A stretch of 64,000 nucleotides of DNA from Mariniblastus sp964414815 (GCA_964414815.1 CAYPXY010000016.1:1-64000); one strand, 5' to 3'. Shown: positions 1 through 9,408, counted from the stretch's first letter. Notes: a model not told the origin generated them from the letters alone. Numbers and translations are program-made.

Positions 1-89
1 TTGCGGCTAAACGTTCTGGTCGGCTGCGGATAAACGTTCTGGTCGGCTTGCGGATAAACGTTCTGGTCGGCTTGTGGCTAAACGGTTTA
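1..89. repeat. 24-bp tandem repeat array, about 3.7 units
   Basis: Units start at 1 (24 bp), 25 (23 bp), 48 (24 bp) and 72 (partial). Each carries the core AAACGTTCTGGTCGGC preceded by TTGCGGCT or TGCGGAT. The array abuts the stop codon of the sigma factor gene and may continue outside the window. The TTGCGGCTAAACGTT part is the same sequence as the terminal inverted repeats of the elements at 7157-7416 and 24954-25204, so this is probably an amplified end of that family. It has no coding potential. Confidence 0.8.
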
Positions 90-90
90 C

Positions 91-1614
91 CTAGCTCTCT
101 ACAGTCGAGTTCTTGGCGGAGACTTCGTATCCGTCGAGGAAACTGGACAGTGAGCGATTGCGATAGGGCTGTTGTAACTTTCGAACGGCCTTGGATTCAA
201 TCTGCCGGACGCGTTCTCGTGTGACCGAAAAGATTTTTCCGACCTCTTCCAAAGTGTACGAATAACCGTCGGCCAAACCATACCGCAGTCGCAAAATTTC
301 CCGTTCGCGATAGTTCAGGTGCTCCATCGCCTCCTCGATACGATTCTTGAGCGCCTCTTGCTGGAGATCATAGAGCGGGTCTTCAGTTCGATAATCTTCC
401 AGAAACTCGCCAAAATAATTTTCCTGATGATCGCCCACGGGTTGGTCAAGCGACAGCGGAGTGCGGGCCATTTTCATGATCACGCGAGCGTCTTCCACCG
501 ACAGTTTGGCTCGCTCAGCCGTTTCCTCCGGGCTGGGTTCACGTCCCAGTTCCTGCACCAGATCCCGAATCACGTTTCGAACCTTGGTCATGGTGTCGAT
601 CATGTGTACCGGAACGCGAATCGTGCGGCTGTGATCGGCGATCGCGCGAGTGATTGCCTGCCGAATCCACCAAGTAGCATAGGTTGAAAACTTATAGCCT
701 CGTTCATGTTCGAATTTATCGACGGCTCGCATCAGTCCGGTGTTGCCTTCCTGGATCAAATCCAGAAAACTCAGTCCGCGATTGCGATACTTTTTGGCAA
801 TCGACACCACCAGTCGCAGATTGCTCGCCGACAACACTCGCTTGGCCGCGTCCTGGGTCAAGTGCAATTGGTTGGTACGGACAATGCGGCGGTTGAGCGT
901 GGCGGGACTTTCGTAAGTCTGCTGCATCAAGTAATGCAATTCGGCTCGGATCTCTTCGTGGGTTCGGGAGCCACAATAGCCCGTTTGTTGCGACTCGCTC
1001 AGCAAATGCAACAGGCTTTGCATCCGCGTGTTGATTTCTTCCAGTTGCTCAAACAGCGGTTGCAAGCGGCTGTGACGCAAATTCAATTCTTCGATCAATC
1101 GCACACATCGGCTGCGGCGAATGGTCAACCGTCGCCAGGCTTCCTTGCGAGCGGCAGGTGCATTGGAACGAACAATTGCGATTCCGAAATCTCTTCGGTT
1201 TTGCGACAGCAGATACTTCAGCGTTTTCAGGTTGGGTACCAGCCGCTGCATGATCCGTTTCTTCTCAGCTTTGTTCGTTACCGAGACTTCGATGGTGCGA
1301 TCGAGTCGTAGCTTTTTCTCAAGTACCTTTTTCAATGCGTCGTAGGCGCCCCGCAACATGAAATCGGTTCCCAACATCGTATTGCGGTACTCGATCCGTG
1401 CATTCTGGATTTCTACGGCGGCCTCGATCTCCTCATCGCGTGAGAGCAACGAGACTTGCCCCATCTGCATCAAGTACATTCGCACGGGGTCTTCAGTCGC
1501 GATGGAGGCGCTGGAGCTGCGAAATTTGGTTCCGTTCTTCGTTTGAGATTTGATGCGGGGTTTGGCCATGGTGTCTGCCTCGTTGGGTCGGAGATGAGTA
1601 GCGAGTTCAGACAT
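91..1614 (-). CDS. rpoD: RNA polymerase sigma-70 factor, RpoD/SigA type
   Basis: Directs RNA polymerase to -10/-35 promoters. Near the N-terminus is region 1.2 (EDPVRMYLMQMG). A charged helical spacer of about 170 residues follows, then region 2 (NLRLVVSIAKKY, then YATWWIRQAITRAI) at about residues 265-340. Region 3 includes PSPEETAERA. Region 4 has the helix-turn-helix (LEEVGKIFSVTRERVRQIE) near 455-490. Region 2 is followed by the full region 3 and 4 set, which fits a primary or primary-like factor rather than an ECF factor. The start is uncertain. An in-frame Met lies at 1689, but its first 25 residues look like untranslated upstream sequence. Met at 1614 has an AGG-containing stretch upstream, and Met at 1569 is also possible. 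Planctomycetes often have several RpoD-like factors, so this may not be the only housekeeping one. Confidence 0.88.
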   Translation of the reverse strand: MSELATHLRPNEADTMAKPRIKSQTKNGTKFRSSSASIATEDPVRMYLMQMGQVSLLSRDEEIEAAVEIQNARIEYRNTMLGTDFMLRGAYDALKKVLEKKLRLDRTIEVSVTNKAEKKRIMQRLVPNLKTLKYLLSQNRRDFGIAIVRSNAPAARKEAWRRLTIRRSRCVRLIEELNLRHSRLQPLFEQLEEINTRMQSLLHLLSESQQTGYCGSRTHEEIRAELHYLMQQTYESPATLNRRIVRTNQLHLTQDAAKRVLSASNLRLVVSIAKKYRNRGLSFLDLIQEGNTGLMRAVDKFEHERGYKFSTYATWWIRQAITRAIADHSRTIRVPVHMIDTMTKVRNVIRDLVQELGREPSPEETAERAKLSVEDARVIMKMARTPLSLDQPVGDHQENYFGEFLEDYRTEDPLYDLQQEALKNRIEEAMEHLNYREREILRLRYGLADGYSYTLEEVGKIFSVTRERVRQIESKAVRKLQQPYRNRSLSSFLDGYEVSAKNSTVES

Positions 1615-1925
1615 ACGATTTTGCACCTGCCGTACCAACCACAGCCAGTCGCTCCCCCAAATCGGAGCGAACACCAGAATCAATCGCAAAACAAAGGGAA
1701 AAGTGATGTTTCCTGACGGTCCAGGAACCGCCCGTCAGAAAACAACCTGGGCCGGGTGTTGCGGAAAACCAACAAGCCCTGTTTGCATTGTGCAGAATTG
1801 TTGCAAAAATGCAACCGGCAACCGGCCTTTTGATACGGTTTTTTTCGGGTTAAAATGCGGGTTCGATAACTGAGATCAAGCACACAAAAACCAGGCAATC
1901 CCCTCTGCGGGGCATCCTTTCATCC

Positions 1926-3002
1926 ATGGCGGACGATTACTACAAAACACTGGGCGTTGCGCGGACCGCGTCCCAGGAGGAAATCCAAAAAGCGTACCGC
2001 AAACTGGCTCGCAAGTATCACCCCGACCTTCACGCCGACAAGGATGAAAATGAACGTCAGTCCGCCAAACAAAATTTCCAGAAAGTCCAACAGGCGTATG
2101 ACATCTTGAGCGAACCCGAAAAACGCAAGCTGTACGATCAGTTCGGAGAGGGATTCGAACAAATGGGCGGTCGCGGACCGTTCCCCGGTGGTGGACCGTT
2201 CCCTGGAGGAGGCCCGTTCCCAGGAGGAGGGCCGTTTGGTGGAGGAGCCTATCCCGGCGGCGGGCCGTTCGGCGGGGCCGGCGGCCAGCAGTCTTTTGAA
2301 GACTTCTTTCGGCAAATGGAATCCGCTGGCGGCAGTGGGGGCGGCGGGCAAGCACCTCCAAAGGGCGGGATGGGAGGCTTTGAAGATTTGCTCCGGCGAA
2401 TGGGTGGAATGGGAGGTTTTGGCGGCGGAGAGAGAGGCGGTGCCAAGGCACCTCCCGCCAAAGGGCAGGATTTGGAACTGGAAATTACTATCCCCTTCGC
2501 CATTTCAGTTCTTGGAGGGACTCACCAAGTCCACGTCCCCCGCCCGTCCGGAAAACCCGAAACGATCGAAGTCAAAATTCCCGCCGGTATCGAACCCGAT
2601 CAGAAAATTCGATTGCGGGAGAAAGGCTATCCGCATCCCGACGGCGGCAAGCCCGGTGACTTGATGGTGAAAGTAAAAACAGCACCGCACCCAAGCTACA
2701 CTCGTAGCGGATTGAATCTGAATGTCGAGATCCCGGTTTCAATCAAGGAGGCCGCGATGGGAGCGAAAGTGGATCTGAAAACACCCCACGGCAAAGTGGT
2801 GTTGTCCATCCCCGCCGGAAGCCCGAGCGGCAAATCACTGCGATTGAAGGGCTTCGGCGTCCGCACCAAAGATCGCTCAGGGGACCTGTTTGCGATCTTG
2901 AAAATGGTCGTGCCCCAAAATATATCAGAAGATGACCTGAAACTGCTGCAGCAACTCAGCAGTGCCTGGGAAGTTGCCAATCGCTCCGCAAGCGATTGGT
3001 GA
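1926..3002 (+). CDS. DnaJ-type co-chaperone without zinc finger (CbpA-like, class B)
   Basis: A J-protein that would stimulate the ATPase of DnaK-type Hsp70. The J-domain spans residues 3-70 with the essential HPD at 32-34. Residues 80-165 are a strongly repetitive G/F/P region built on GGGPFPGG-like units. The C-terminal peptide-binding domains (about 180-345) follow directly (DLELEITIPF, VKIPAGIEPDQKIRLREKG). The four CxxCxGxG motifs of DnaJ are absent, so it is a class B protein such as CbpA. The ATG at 1926 begins with the typical MADDYYKTLGV. The glycine-rich segment is encoded by near-perfect DNA repeats at 2180-2280 and may vary in length between strains. The gene converges with the next one, leaving 2 bp between stop codons. 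Confidence 0.92.
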   Translation: MADDYYKTLGVARTASQEEIQKAYRKLARKYHPDLHADKDENERQSAKQNFQKVQQAYDILSEPEKRKLYDQFGEGFEQMGGRGPFPGGGPFPGGGPFPGGGPFGGGAYPGGGPFGGAGGQQSFEDFFRQMESAGGSGGGGQAPPKGGMGGFEDLLRRMGGMGGFGGGERGGAKAPPAKGQDLELEITIPFAISVLGGTHQVHVPRPSGKPETIEVKIPAGIEPDQKIRLREKGYPHPDGGKPGDLMVKVKTAPHPSYTRSGLNLNVEIPVSIKEAAMGAKVDLKTPHGKVVLSIPAGSPSGKSLRLKGFGVRTKDRSGDLFAILKMVVPQNISEDDLKLLQQLSSAWEVANRSASDW

Positions 3003-3004
3003 AA

Positions 3005-4528
3005 TCACTTTTCTTCAACAACCCAAGCGAACCCTCTCGTCGCTCCTCTTTCCGAAAAGCAAACCATTCTTGCTTGTTCGGGCTTGGGGTTCATCGACTC
3101 GCGAATATCGTCCGTCTCTTTCCCGATCCATTGGGTTTCAACCAGCTTTCCACCGTCCGAGCTGGCCAAAAGCCCCTGAATACCCACGATTTCATCGTCG
3201 GAAAACGCGAACCGAAACCCGGCAAGTGCCTGACCATCTTCCGATTGAATCGTGTTATCGAGGCTGGAGCCCTCCTGGATGGGCATCAGTACTAACCGCC
3301 TGATACTCCGATAGACACTGACACCCGTAACGGGACGATCATGGTGAAACTGCCCCATGGACGTCTGCTTGCCCACCAGGTTTACGAACGAATATTTCTG
3401 GCCGGACGATTGGTTCCTGCGAAACTCGGAGCTAAACTGTATTTCTGATTCGCCATATTTCTTCAAGAGGCCAGGCACTGATGTAATGCTCTGGAGGGAG
3501 TCATCCCGCAGCCGTGAGTGGGAACTCGATGGTCGACGATCGGAACCGGATTCGGATCCAGCAGCAAGTTGATTTTGCATTTCCTCTGACGGTTGCCTCA
3601 TTCCCTCCATGAATTGCTGCTGTTGCCGTCGCATCTCATCCACTTGCCGCTGGTGTCGTTCCCGCACTTCACTGAGCGAATCGCGCGGATCATCGGTTGC
3701 ACGCGAGCTATCCGTTTCACGCGTATCTTCAAAAGGACTCGTGTCTTCAAAAGGGTTCGCCGTAGTCGAAGGACGCGAACCGGTCGGCACATTCGATTCA
3801 CGCGAAGTACGCGGATTATGGAATGGATGCGGCTCAGCCGATTTATGCAGACTGACAGATCCTGGGGCTGGTGATTCAGGCGAGGACGCGGCGTTTTGCT
3901 GGCCCGAACTTTCTGCATTGGCATATTCGGCGTTGACGGCGTTACGCAGTACCAAAAATCCCCCCACGCCGCAGATCAGACAAAACAAGAACGCGCCACC
4001 GGCAAAGGCGGGGGCATCGCTGCGGCTGCGACGGGCATAGAAAATCATCCCCGACCCGATCATCCCCAGGAACAAGGCTCCCAAGGGAGCATACTCACCC
4101 AACGCTGCCAACCGCTTTAGCTGAAGGCCGAACATCGGCAGGATCGCGGCCAGACAGGGCACGACGACCAAAAAAATTCCCGACGATTGAATATTTGAAT
4201 CTGCCTCACTCAGTTCTTTGTTGCTCGAGCGTTTGGCAGATGCGGACTTCTTTTGGGGTGACTTCGTCTTCCCCACTCCCCCTCGCGGCTGTCCGTAGGG
4301 ATTGCCCGACTGGACCGGCATGTGGGTCGGGACACTTTCAAATTCGCTCCAGGGATCGTCTGCTGGTTGCGAAACCTGCGATGGCGGTGCGTTCAATTCA
4401 TGACTTGCCAGCGATGCCTGGAATTTAGTTTGACATTTCGGGCAGACGACGTTCTTGCCGTCCAGGCCAGATGGAACTTTAAGAGCGGCCTGACAGTGGG
4501 GGCAACGGGTGCGGATGGTGGTTGACAT
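3005..4528 (-). CDS. Zinc-ribbon membrane protein of unknown function
   Basis: Function not recognised. The N-terminus carries an MJ0042-like zinc ribbon with cysteines at 9, 12, 29 and 32 (CPHC and CPKC). A low-complexity linker follows, then three to four hydrophobic segments between about residues 115 and 215. The centre is long and rich in Ser, Glu, Arg and Gln (about 215-345) and probably disordered. The C-terminal domain of about 150 residues has no motif I can name. Similar zinc-ribbon plus membrane plus variable-domain proteins are common in planctomycetes. The start at 4528 is supported by the ribbon beginning within the first ten residues. Confidence 0.72.
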   Translation of the reverse strand: MSTTIRTRCPHCQAALKVPSGLDGKNVVCPKCQTKFQASLASHELNAPPSQVSQPADDPWSEFESVPTHMPVQSGNPYGQPRGGVGKTKSPQKKSASAKRSSNKELSEADSNIQSSGIFLVVVPCLAAILPMFGLQLKRLAALGEYAPLGALFLGMIGSGMIFYARRSRSDAPAFAGGAFLFCLICGVGGFLVLRNAVNAEYANAESSGQQNAASSPESPAPGSVSLHKSAEPHPFHNPRTSRESNVPTGSRPSTTANPFEDTSPFEDTRETDSSRATDDPRDSLSEVRERHQRQVDEMRRQQQQFMEGMRQPSEEMQNQLAAGSESGSDRRPSSSHSRLRDDSLQSITSVPGLLKKYGESEIQFSSEFRRNQSSGQKYSFVNLVGKQTSMGQFHHDRPVTGVSVYRSIRRLVLMPIQEGSSLDNTIQSEDGQALAGFRFAFSDDEIVGIQGLLASSDGGKLVETQWIGKETDDIRESMNPKPEQARMVCFSERGATRGFAWVVEEK

Positions 4529-4787
4529 ACTCAGGTTTTAGAAGTGGGTTCAATTCGGGGCAGGGAGTGCCAATGGCGGCTTGAAGAACGAGTGATCCCG
4601 ACCACCCAGCTCAACCAACGTTTGGCAAGGCAAGGTTCCCATAATACCTCGCCGGGACTCCATTTCAAACAGCCTACTGGCCCATAGTGGCCAGAACTGA
4701 GCCGGTAGGACTGCTGGAAGGCGGTCTAAATTCGGGTTACAATTTCTGCAATCGTTTGAATCGACCAAGCCCCTCAAAGGAAACCCA

Positions 4788-6323
4788 ATGAAAAAGAATT
4801 TAAGTCAGCGACTATTGGCAGTACTCATGTTGAGTTTTTTCTGGAGTCCTGCGCAGGCCCAGGATGGGTTTCACTCCATCTTCGATGGCAAATCGCTCAG
4901 TGGCTGGAGCGGCGATGAGCAATTCTGGCGGGTCGAAGACGGAGCCATCGTCGGTCAAACCACCGACGAAAATCCGATCAAGAAAAATCTGTTTCTGACC
5001 TGGAACCAGGGCGAACTCGACGACTTCGTTCTTAAAATCAAATATCGCATCTCCGGCACGGAACAGGCCAACAGCGGCATCCAGATTCGCAGCGAGTTGA
5101 TGCCTGACGGCCACCTCAAGGGCTATCAAGCCGACGTCGGCTCAGCTAACAGTTTTTGGACCGGGCTGCTCTATGGCGAACTGACGGGCCGCGGAGTTCT
5201 CGCCGAACAAGGGAAACGAGTGACCTACACCGCCGATGGACAGAAGACTGTCGAATCGTTTGCTGATCCAGCCGAGCTGGTTCAAAAGATCCATGCCAAC
5301 GACTGGAACGAATACGAAATCACCGCTCGCGGAAATCACATCGTCAATAAAATCAACGGCCACGTGACCTCCGAAATTATTGATGGTCATGCCGCCGCCG
5401 TTTTCAAAGGCGTTCTCGGATTACAACTCCATACCGGACCGGCGATGAAAATCGAGTACAAGGATATTCAACTGAAGCGACTACCGCTGGCCAATGATGT
5501 CAAGAAAATCGTCTTGGTGGCGGGTCGGCCAAGCCACGGGCCTGGCGATCACGAACATAACGCTGGCTGTCGACTGTTGGCAAAATGCCTCGATTCGGCG
5601 GCTCGCGATCATGGCATGAAGTTGTTGACCACCGTCTATCAAAACGGCTGGCCAGCCGATCCATCTGCCTTTGAAAATGCGGATGTGGTCGTATGGTATT
5701 CCGATGGCGGGACGGGCCACGACCTGCACCAACGGGGTCGCGAGTTTGAAAAAGTGATTGATCGAGGTACGGGGCTGGTGTTGCTGCACTATGCCGTCGA
5801 AGTTCCGGCGGGCGAATCGGGCGACCGATTCCTCAAGTGGATTGGGGGCTATTTTGAGCCGCATTGGTCCGTCAATCCGCACTGGAGAGCCAATTTTGAG
5901 TCGCTGCCAGACCATCCGGTAGCCCGCGGAGTGAAGCCATTTGAACTCAATGATGAATGGTACTATCACATGCGTTTCGTACCGGAAATGAAAGGCGTAA
6001 CGCCGATCCTGACGGCCCTTCCGCCGGCAGAGTCGCTTTCACGCCCGGACGGCCCCCACAGTGGTAACCCGCATGTTCGCAAAGCCGTTCTGGAAGATAA
6101 AACTCCACAACACGTGGGCTGGGCTTACGAACGAGAGGCGGGCAAGGGACGTGGCTTCGGATTCACCGGCGGCCATTTTCATCATTGCTGGCAGGATGAC
6201 AATTTTCGAAAAGTAATCCTCAACGCGATTGCCTGGACAGCCCAGCTTGAAGTACCCGCCGACGGAGTTCCATCCGCAACCCCTTCCGACGAGGGCATGA
6301 AAGAAAATCTCGACCGGAAATAA
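4788..6323 (+). CDS. Secreted DUF1080 (3-keto-disaccharide hydrolase) and ThuA-like fusion protein
   Basis: Probable extracytoplasmic carbohydrate-active protein. Residues 1-25 are a signal peptide ending AQA. Residues 28-230 are a DUF1080/laminin-G-like domain (FDGKSLSGW, NSGIQIRSE, NDWNEYEI, GVLGLQLHTGP), a family that includes 3-keto-glucoside hydrolases. From about residue 240 to the end there is a ThuA-like, glutamine-amidotransferase-fold domain (VLVAGRPSHGPGDHEHNAG, VVWYSDGG, GRGFGFTGGHFHHCW). Fusions of this kind are frequent in planctomycetes and Verrucomicrobia and are thought to act in polysaccharide or disaccharide turnover; the substrate here is unknown. The ATG at 4788 follows an AAAGGAAA stretch. 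Confidence 0.88.
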   Translation: MKKNLSQRLLAVLMLSFFWSPAQAQDGFHSIFDGKSLSGWSGDEQFWRVEDGAIVGQTTDENPIKKNLFLTWNQGELDDFVLKIKYRISGTEQANSGIQIRSELMPDGHLKGYQADVGSANSFWTGLLYGELTGRGVLAEQGKRVTYTADGQKTVESFADPAELVQKIHANDWNEYEITARGNHIVNKINGHVTSEIIDGHAAAVFKGVLGLQLHTGPAMKIEYKDIQLKRLPLANDVKKIVLVAGRPSHGPGDHEHNAGCRLLAKCLDSAARDHGMKLLTTVYQNGWPADPSAFENADVVVWYSDGGTGHDLHQRGREFEKVIDRGTGLVLLHYAVEVPAGESGDRFLKWIGGYFEPHWSVNPHWRANFESLPDHPVARGVKPFELNDEWYYHMRFVPEMKGVTPILTALPPAESLSRPDGPHSGNPHVRKAVLEDKTPQHVGWAYEREAGKGRGFGFTGGHFHHCWQDDNFRKVILNAIAWTAQLEVPADGVPSATPSDEGMKENLDRK

Positions 6324-6329
6324 CGAAGT

Positions 6330-7073
6330 ATGAAAACCTCCAAACTCTTTCCAGCCACCTGGCAAATCCCAGCGTACTTTCATGGACGTCTGGGAAACCG
6401 CATCGGCACGCAACGGGCGATGTACGACGATGGTCATTTATTGCTGGTGTTGACTTCGGTGCCGAGTAAGGGAGGCAAGGAACGCAAGCCGCGATTGTTT
6501 TGGCGGAAGCCAGATGGAACTTGGGCGTCGACCGAACAAGGTGGGCGCCCCAGTGCTTTGCTGGAGCATCTCGAGGATTTTGAGAAGGCGATTGACCAAC
6601 TCGAACAACGCGAGGACCAGGCCAAAACAGCGGACGATTATTTCATGTTGATGGAGGAGTTGCTGCCGCTCAAACGGACAATTGCTCGTACGCATGCGAC
6701 CCTGGCCGAGGCCCGAAAACTTGTGCCAGATGCTCGTGAGTTGATCGACCTGCGGGACCACGCCTACGAAGTCAATCGGTCCGCCGAATTGCTTTGGGAA
6801 ATGGTCGATGCGGGTGCCCATATCGCTCACACACGCCACGCAGAAGACCAGGCTCACCATAGCCGGCAGATGGCTCGTTCAGCCTATCGTTTGAACTTGC
6901 TGGCAGCGTTCTTTTTCCCACTGGCAACGTTGACCGGCATGTTCGGCATGCAATTAAGTTCGGGGCTGGAAGAGCTTTCGAAGCCGTGGCCGTTCGTGAT
7001 TGTTTGCCTGGCAGGCCTGCTGTTTGGTGGTGTGATCTATGCGCTCGTCGCCACCGAACGGACTAGCAAGTAG
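6330..7073 (+). CDS. Short CorA/ZntB-like membrane protein with altered GMN motif
   Basis: CorA-family divalent cation channels end in two transmembrane helices separated by a GMN-containing loop. This 247-residue protein has a helical N-terminal part (residues 60-185) and two C-terminal membrane segments at about 190-210 and 222-242. The loop reads TGMFGMQ where the family has GMN, so the Asn of the selectivity loop is Gln. The large cytoplasmic domain of CorA (about 316 residues in total) is reduced. It starts 6 bp after the DUF1080-ThuA gene and may be co-transcribed. Membrane topology is well supported; ion transport is not proven because of the altered motif. Confidence 0.7.
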   Translation: MKTSKLFPATWQIPAYFHGRLGNRIGTQRAMYDDGHLLLVLTSVPSKGGKERKPRLFWRKPDGTWASTEQGGRPSALLEHLEDFEKAIDQLEQREDQAKTADDYFMLMEELLPLKRTIARTHATLAEARKLVPDARELIDLRDHAYEVNRSAELLWEMVDAGAHIAHTRHAEDQAHHSRQMARSAYRLNLLAAFFFPLATLTGMFGMQLSSGLEELSKPWPFVIVCLAGLLFGGVIYALVATERTSK

Positions 7074-7156
7074 CAAGTAGGGTGAGTGCAGCGGTCTTGC
7101 TGGCCTTTGAATTTTTGGGACATCTCGAAAAATGGTACCCGTTCGCGAAGCGAAAG

Positions 7157-7416
7157 AACGTTTAGCCGCAAGCCGAAGCCGACCGTCATTCGTTTGCAAC
7201 GATCATAGAACGCCGATCGACTCATGGTTGAAGCTGAAAGATCGAGAAATGGTCGGCGCAGGCGCGACGGCAGGGTGCAGCCCCCGTATTCAAACTGCCT
7301 GCCAACAAAATGCCTGCCGCCCGCTGTACCGCGCGCCTTTGGGGAGGGCCGATAAAATAATTCCGGTGTAGCAGCATTTTTTGGCGGCCCCCCCCTGCGG
7401 CTTGCGGCTGAACGTT
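7157..7416. repeat. Dispersed palindromic element, copy A (MITE/REP-like)
   Basis: Terminal inverted repeats AACGTTTAGCCGCAAGCCG (7157-7175) and CGGCTTGCGGCTGAACGTT (7398-7416) bound about 260 bp without a credible gene. A 30-bp core at 7251-7280 begins GGTCGGCGCAGGCGCGACGG. A partly complementary GCGCGCC stretch lies near 7331, so the element can fold back on itself. A second copy is at 24954-25204, and the end sequence is also tandemly repeated at 1-89. Confidence 0.82.
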
Positions 7417-7473
7417 TTGCTTGTTGTGAACGGTTACGAAAAATGTTGCCCCGTCATCAGGTCGCTCCTTCGT

Positions 7474-7527
7474 TCGACCGCGTAACACACCATGCACCGG
7501 TCGTGGGTTGGTGTGTTACGCGGTCGA
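7474..7527. repeat. Perfect 19-bp inverted repeat
   Basis: Arms TCGACCGCGTAACACACCA (7474-7492) and its exact complement (7509-7527) enclose a 16-bp loop. There is no T-run on either side, so it is not a typical intrinsic terminator. It lies just downstream of the VWA gene (minus strand) and of repeat copy A. It could be a REP-type element or a transcript-stabilising hairpin. The rest of the 7074-7635 gap shows nothing else I can name. Confidence 0.75.
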
Positions 7528-7635
7528 TCCACTTGATGGAAAGTCAGAATGTAATGATACCGTTTTCACCTGGCCAATTCTCTCAAATGCATGACCGCTC
7601 ACACACCCTACTTTTCTTTTTCCCGCCTCCTGAGC

Positions 7636-8982
7636 CTATTCCTGATCCCCCAGCATCTGCTGGCAGATCGCAACCATTCGATCCACGTCAGCGTCCTGCT
7701 CTGCGGGAAACCACATTCGAGCAAATTGAATTTTCTGGCGCAGCGTTTGTTCTGCTTTTTCGGATTTCTCGCTTTCTTCGAACTGGACAAATTGCTGAAT
7801 TCCCTGAGCCAACTTTGCAATCGCCGTGTTCTTGCGCACGTCCTGATCGGCAAGCAGGGCTCGCTCGGATCCCTTCGCAGAACCGTTCACTTTCCTGGTC
7901 AGTTTCACGGACTGGCCCGTCAGCGCGTCGGTATACTTAAGCGTTGCAACGGCCCGCACGTCTCTGCCCGCCACATCAAATTCCGATAGTACCACCTGGG
8001 TGGCACCGTGATTCAGATCGTCCAGCTCAATCACCCACCGATCTCCCTTCTTCTTCGGGCGGTAGCCGATAATCAGTGCTTCACCGTCTGCACCCTCTAC
8101 CTGAATCGTCAAACGAACGTCGCGGGCAGCGGGCGAGAGCAGGCTTTCGATTTCATGGATGAAGGTTTTCTCAATGTCCTGATCGTCGCCGATAAAGTGG
8201 ATCAAACCGCGCCCGGCGTCTGCCAAGGTTCGCAGCAGGTCCTGATTTAAATCGTGCCCCAAGCCAATGGTGGACAAATCAATTCCTTCATCATTGAAAG
8301 TTTTGGATTCTCTGGCGATCTGCTGGGCGTCGACGACTCCCGTGTTGGCGATGCCGTCGGTCAGCAAGATCACGCGATTGGTTCGTTCCTGATCGTAGTG
8401 CCTGGTTGCCAGCTTGTAGCCCAGCATCAGGCCCGCATGCAAGTTGGTCGTTTTATCGGCTTTCAGGCTCTGGACGGCTTTTTGAATTCGGGCGATGTCG
8501 GCTTTCTTGCACGATTCAAGCACCACGGAGGCAGTCGAGTTGTAAGCCACGATGGCCACATGATCGTCCGGCCGGAATTGCTCAACGAATGCAAGGATCC
8601 CTTTTTTTACGTTGTCAATCCGATCCCCCGCCATCGAGCCGCTGCAATCGATCACCAACACCAGATTCAGCGGTCTCATCGCTTCGTGCAGATTACATTC
8701 GGTCGGTGTCGCGATGCCGACTTGCAATACAGCTCGATCTTTCTTGAGCCAGTCCCATCGCAAATCGAGCTCGACTCGCTGATCATCTGTGGGACGTGGC
8801 AGATCGTGCTTGTGGTAGTTAATAAACTCCTCCAGACGAATCTGGTCCGCCGACATTCGAATACCCGCTCGTCCCATACCGACAGACGCGGATGAGACAC
8901 CATACTGAGCCTCCAGACGGGCATTCGGATGGAACACAAACGAGCACAGAAACAACATTGCGGTCAAGGTTCTCAATGGCAT
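7636..8982 (-). CDS. Secreted von Willebrand factor type A (VWA) domain protein
   Basis: Residues 1-25 form a signal peptide (ending RLEAQ). A short region (residues 45-100) with EEFINYHKHDLPRP resembles the N-terminal part of YfbK-like VWA proteins. The VWA domain covers about residues 105-285. Its MIDAS metal site is visible as D112, S114 and S116 in DCSGSMAGD, with the later LLTDGIANTG motif. A beta-rich C-terminal domain of about 150 residues follows. VWA domains bind a protein ligand through a divalent cation; the partner here is unknown. It may be an envelope-located adhesion or assembly factor. The gene stands alone between repeat elements. Confidence 0.85.
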   Translation of the reverse strand: MPLRTLTAMLFLCSFVFHPNARLEAQYGVSSASVGMGRAGIRMSADQIRLEEFINYHKHDLPRPTDDQRVELDLRWDWLKKDRAVLQVGIATPTECNLHEAMRPLNLVLVIDCSGSMAGDRIDNVKKGILAFVEQFRPDDHVAIVAYNSTASVVLESCKKADIARIQKAVQSLKADKTTNLHAGLMLGYKLATRHYDQERTNRVILLTDGIANTGVVDAQQIARESKTFNDEGIDLSTIGLGHDLNQDLLRTLADAGRGLIHFIGDDQDIEKTFIHEIESLLSPAARDVRLTIQVEGADGEALIIGYRPKKKGDRWVIELDDLNHGATQVVLSEFDVAGRDVRAVATLKYTDALTGQSVKLTRKVNGSAKGSERALLADQDVRKNTAIAKLAQGIQQFVQFEESEKSEKAEQTLRQKIQFARMWFPAEQDADVDRMVAICQQMLGDQE

Positions 8983-9074
8983 GGGTTGATCTCCAAAATA
9001 GTGCGGGGGTACGTGATATTGGGTTGAGTGATAGTGAATGGAAGAGAGTGAGCCGTTTTAAGTGGTGAAACAAC

Positions 9075-9308
9075 TCCCCACCGAATTTATGTAACCGTTC
9101 ACGGAAAATGAAACCGTTTGTAACCGTTCATTGGCGCTGATTCAACAACGTCCAAGAGGGAGTGGAACACTAATCATCGCTAATCAACACTAATATTGTT
9201 ATCCGATGGATTAGAGTTGATTAGCGATGATTAGTGTTTAACTGCTTTTCAGGGAACGTCCTGCTGTTGCAACTCTTCTCGTGAACGGCTACATAAATTC
9301 GGTGGGGA
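9075..9308. repeat. Nested inverted-repeat element (MITE-like)
   Basis: The outer 29-bp arms at 9075-9103 and 9280-9308 differ at one position and begin TCCCCACCGAATTTATGTA. The inner 29-bp arms at 9166-9194 and 9210-9238 also differ at one position and begin AACACTAATCATCGCTAATC, with a 15-bp loop. The word GTAACCGTTCA also repeats directly at 9091 and 9120. No open reading frame of note lies inside. The structure suggests a small non-autonomous element, perhaps with a second hairpin inserted in it. It fills much of the gap between the VWA gene and the coiled-coil gene. Confidence 0.82.
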
Positions 9309-9408
9309 ACAAAAAATCGGAATTGCGTTTGGCAGCCAGCCAGTCGTTGCCCCGCCGAAACGAGTCCGGCGGAGGCGTTTGAGCGAATAAGCTTGCCCCA
9401 GTGGCGGT

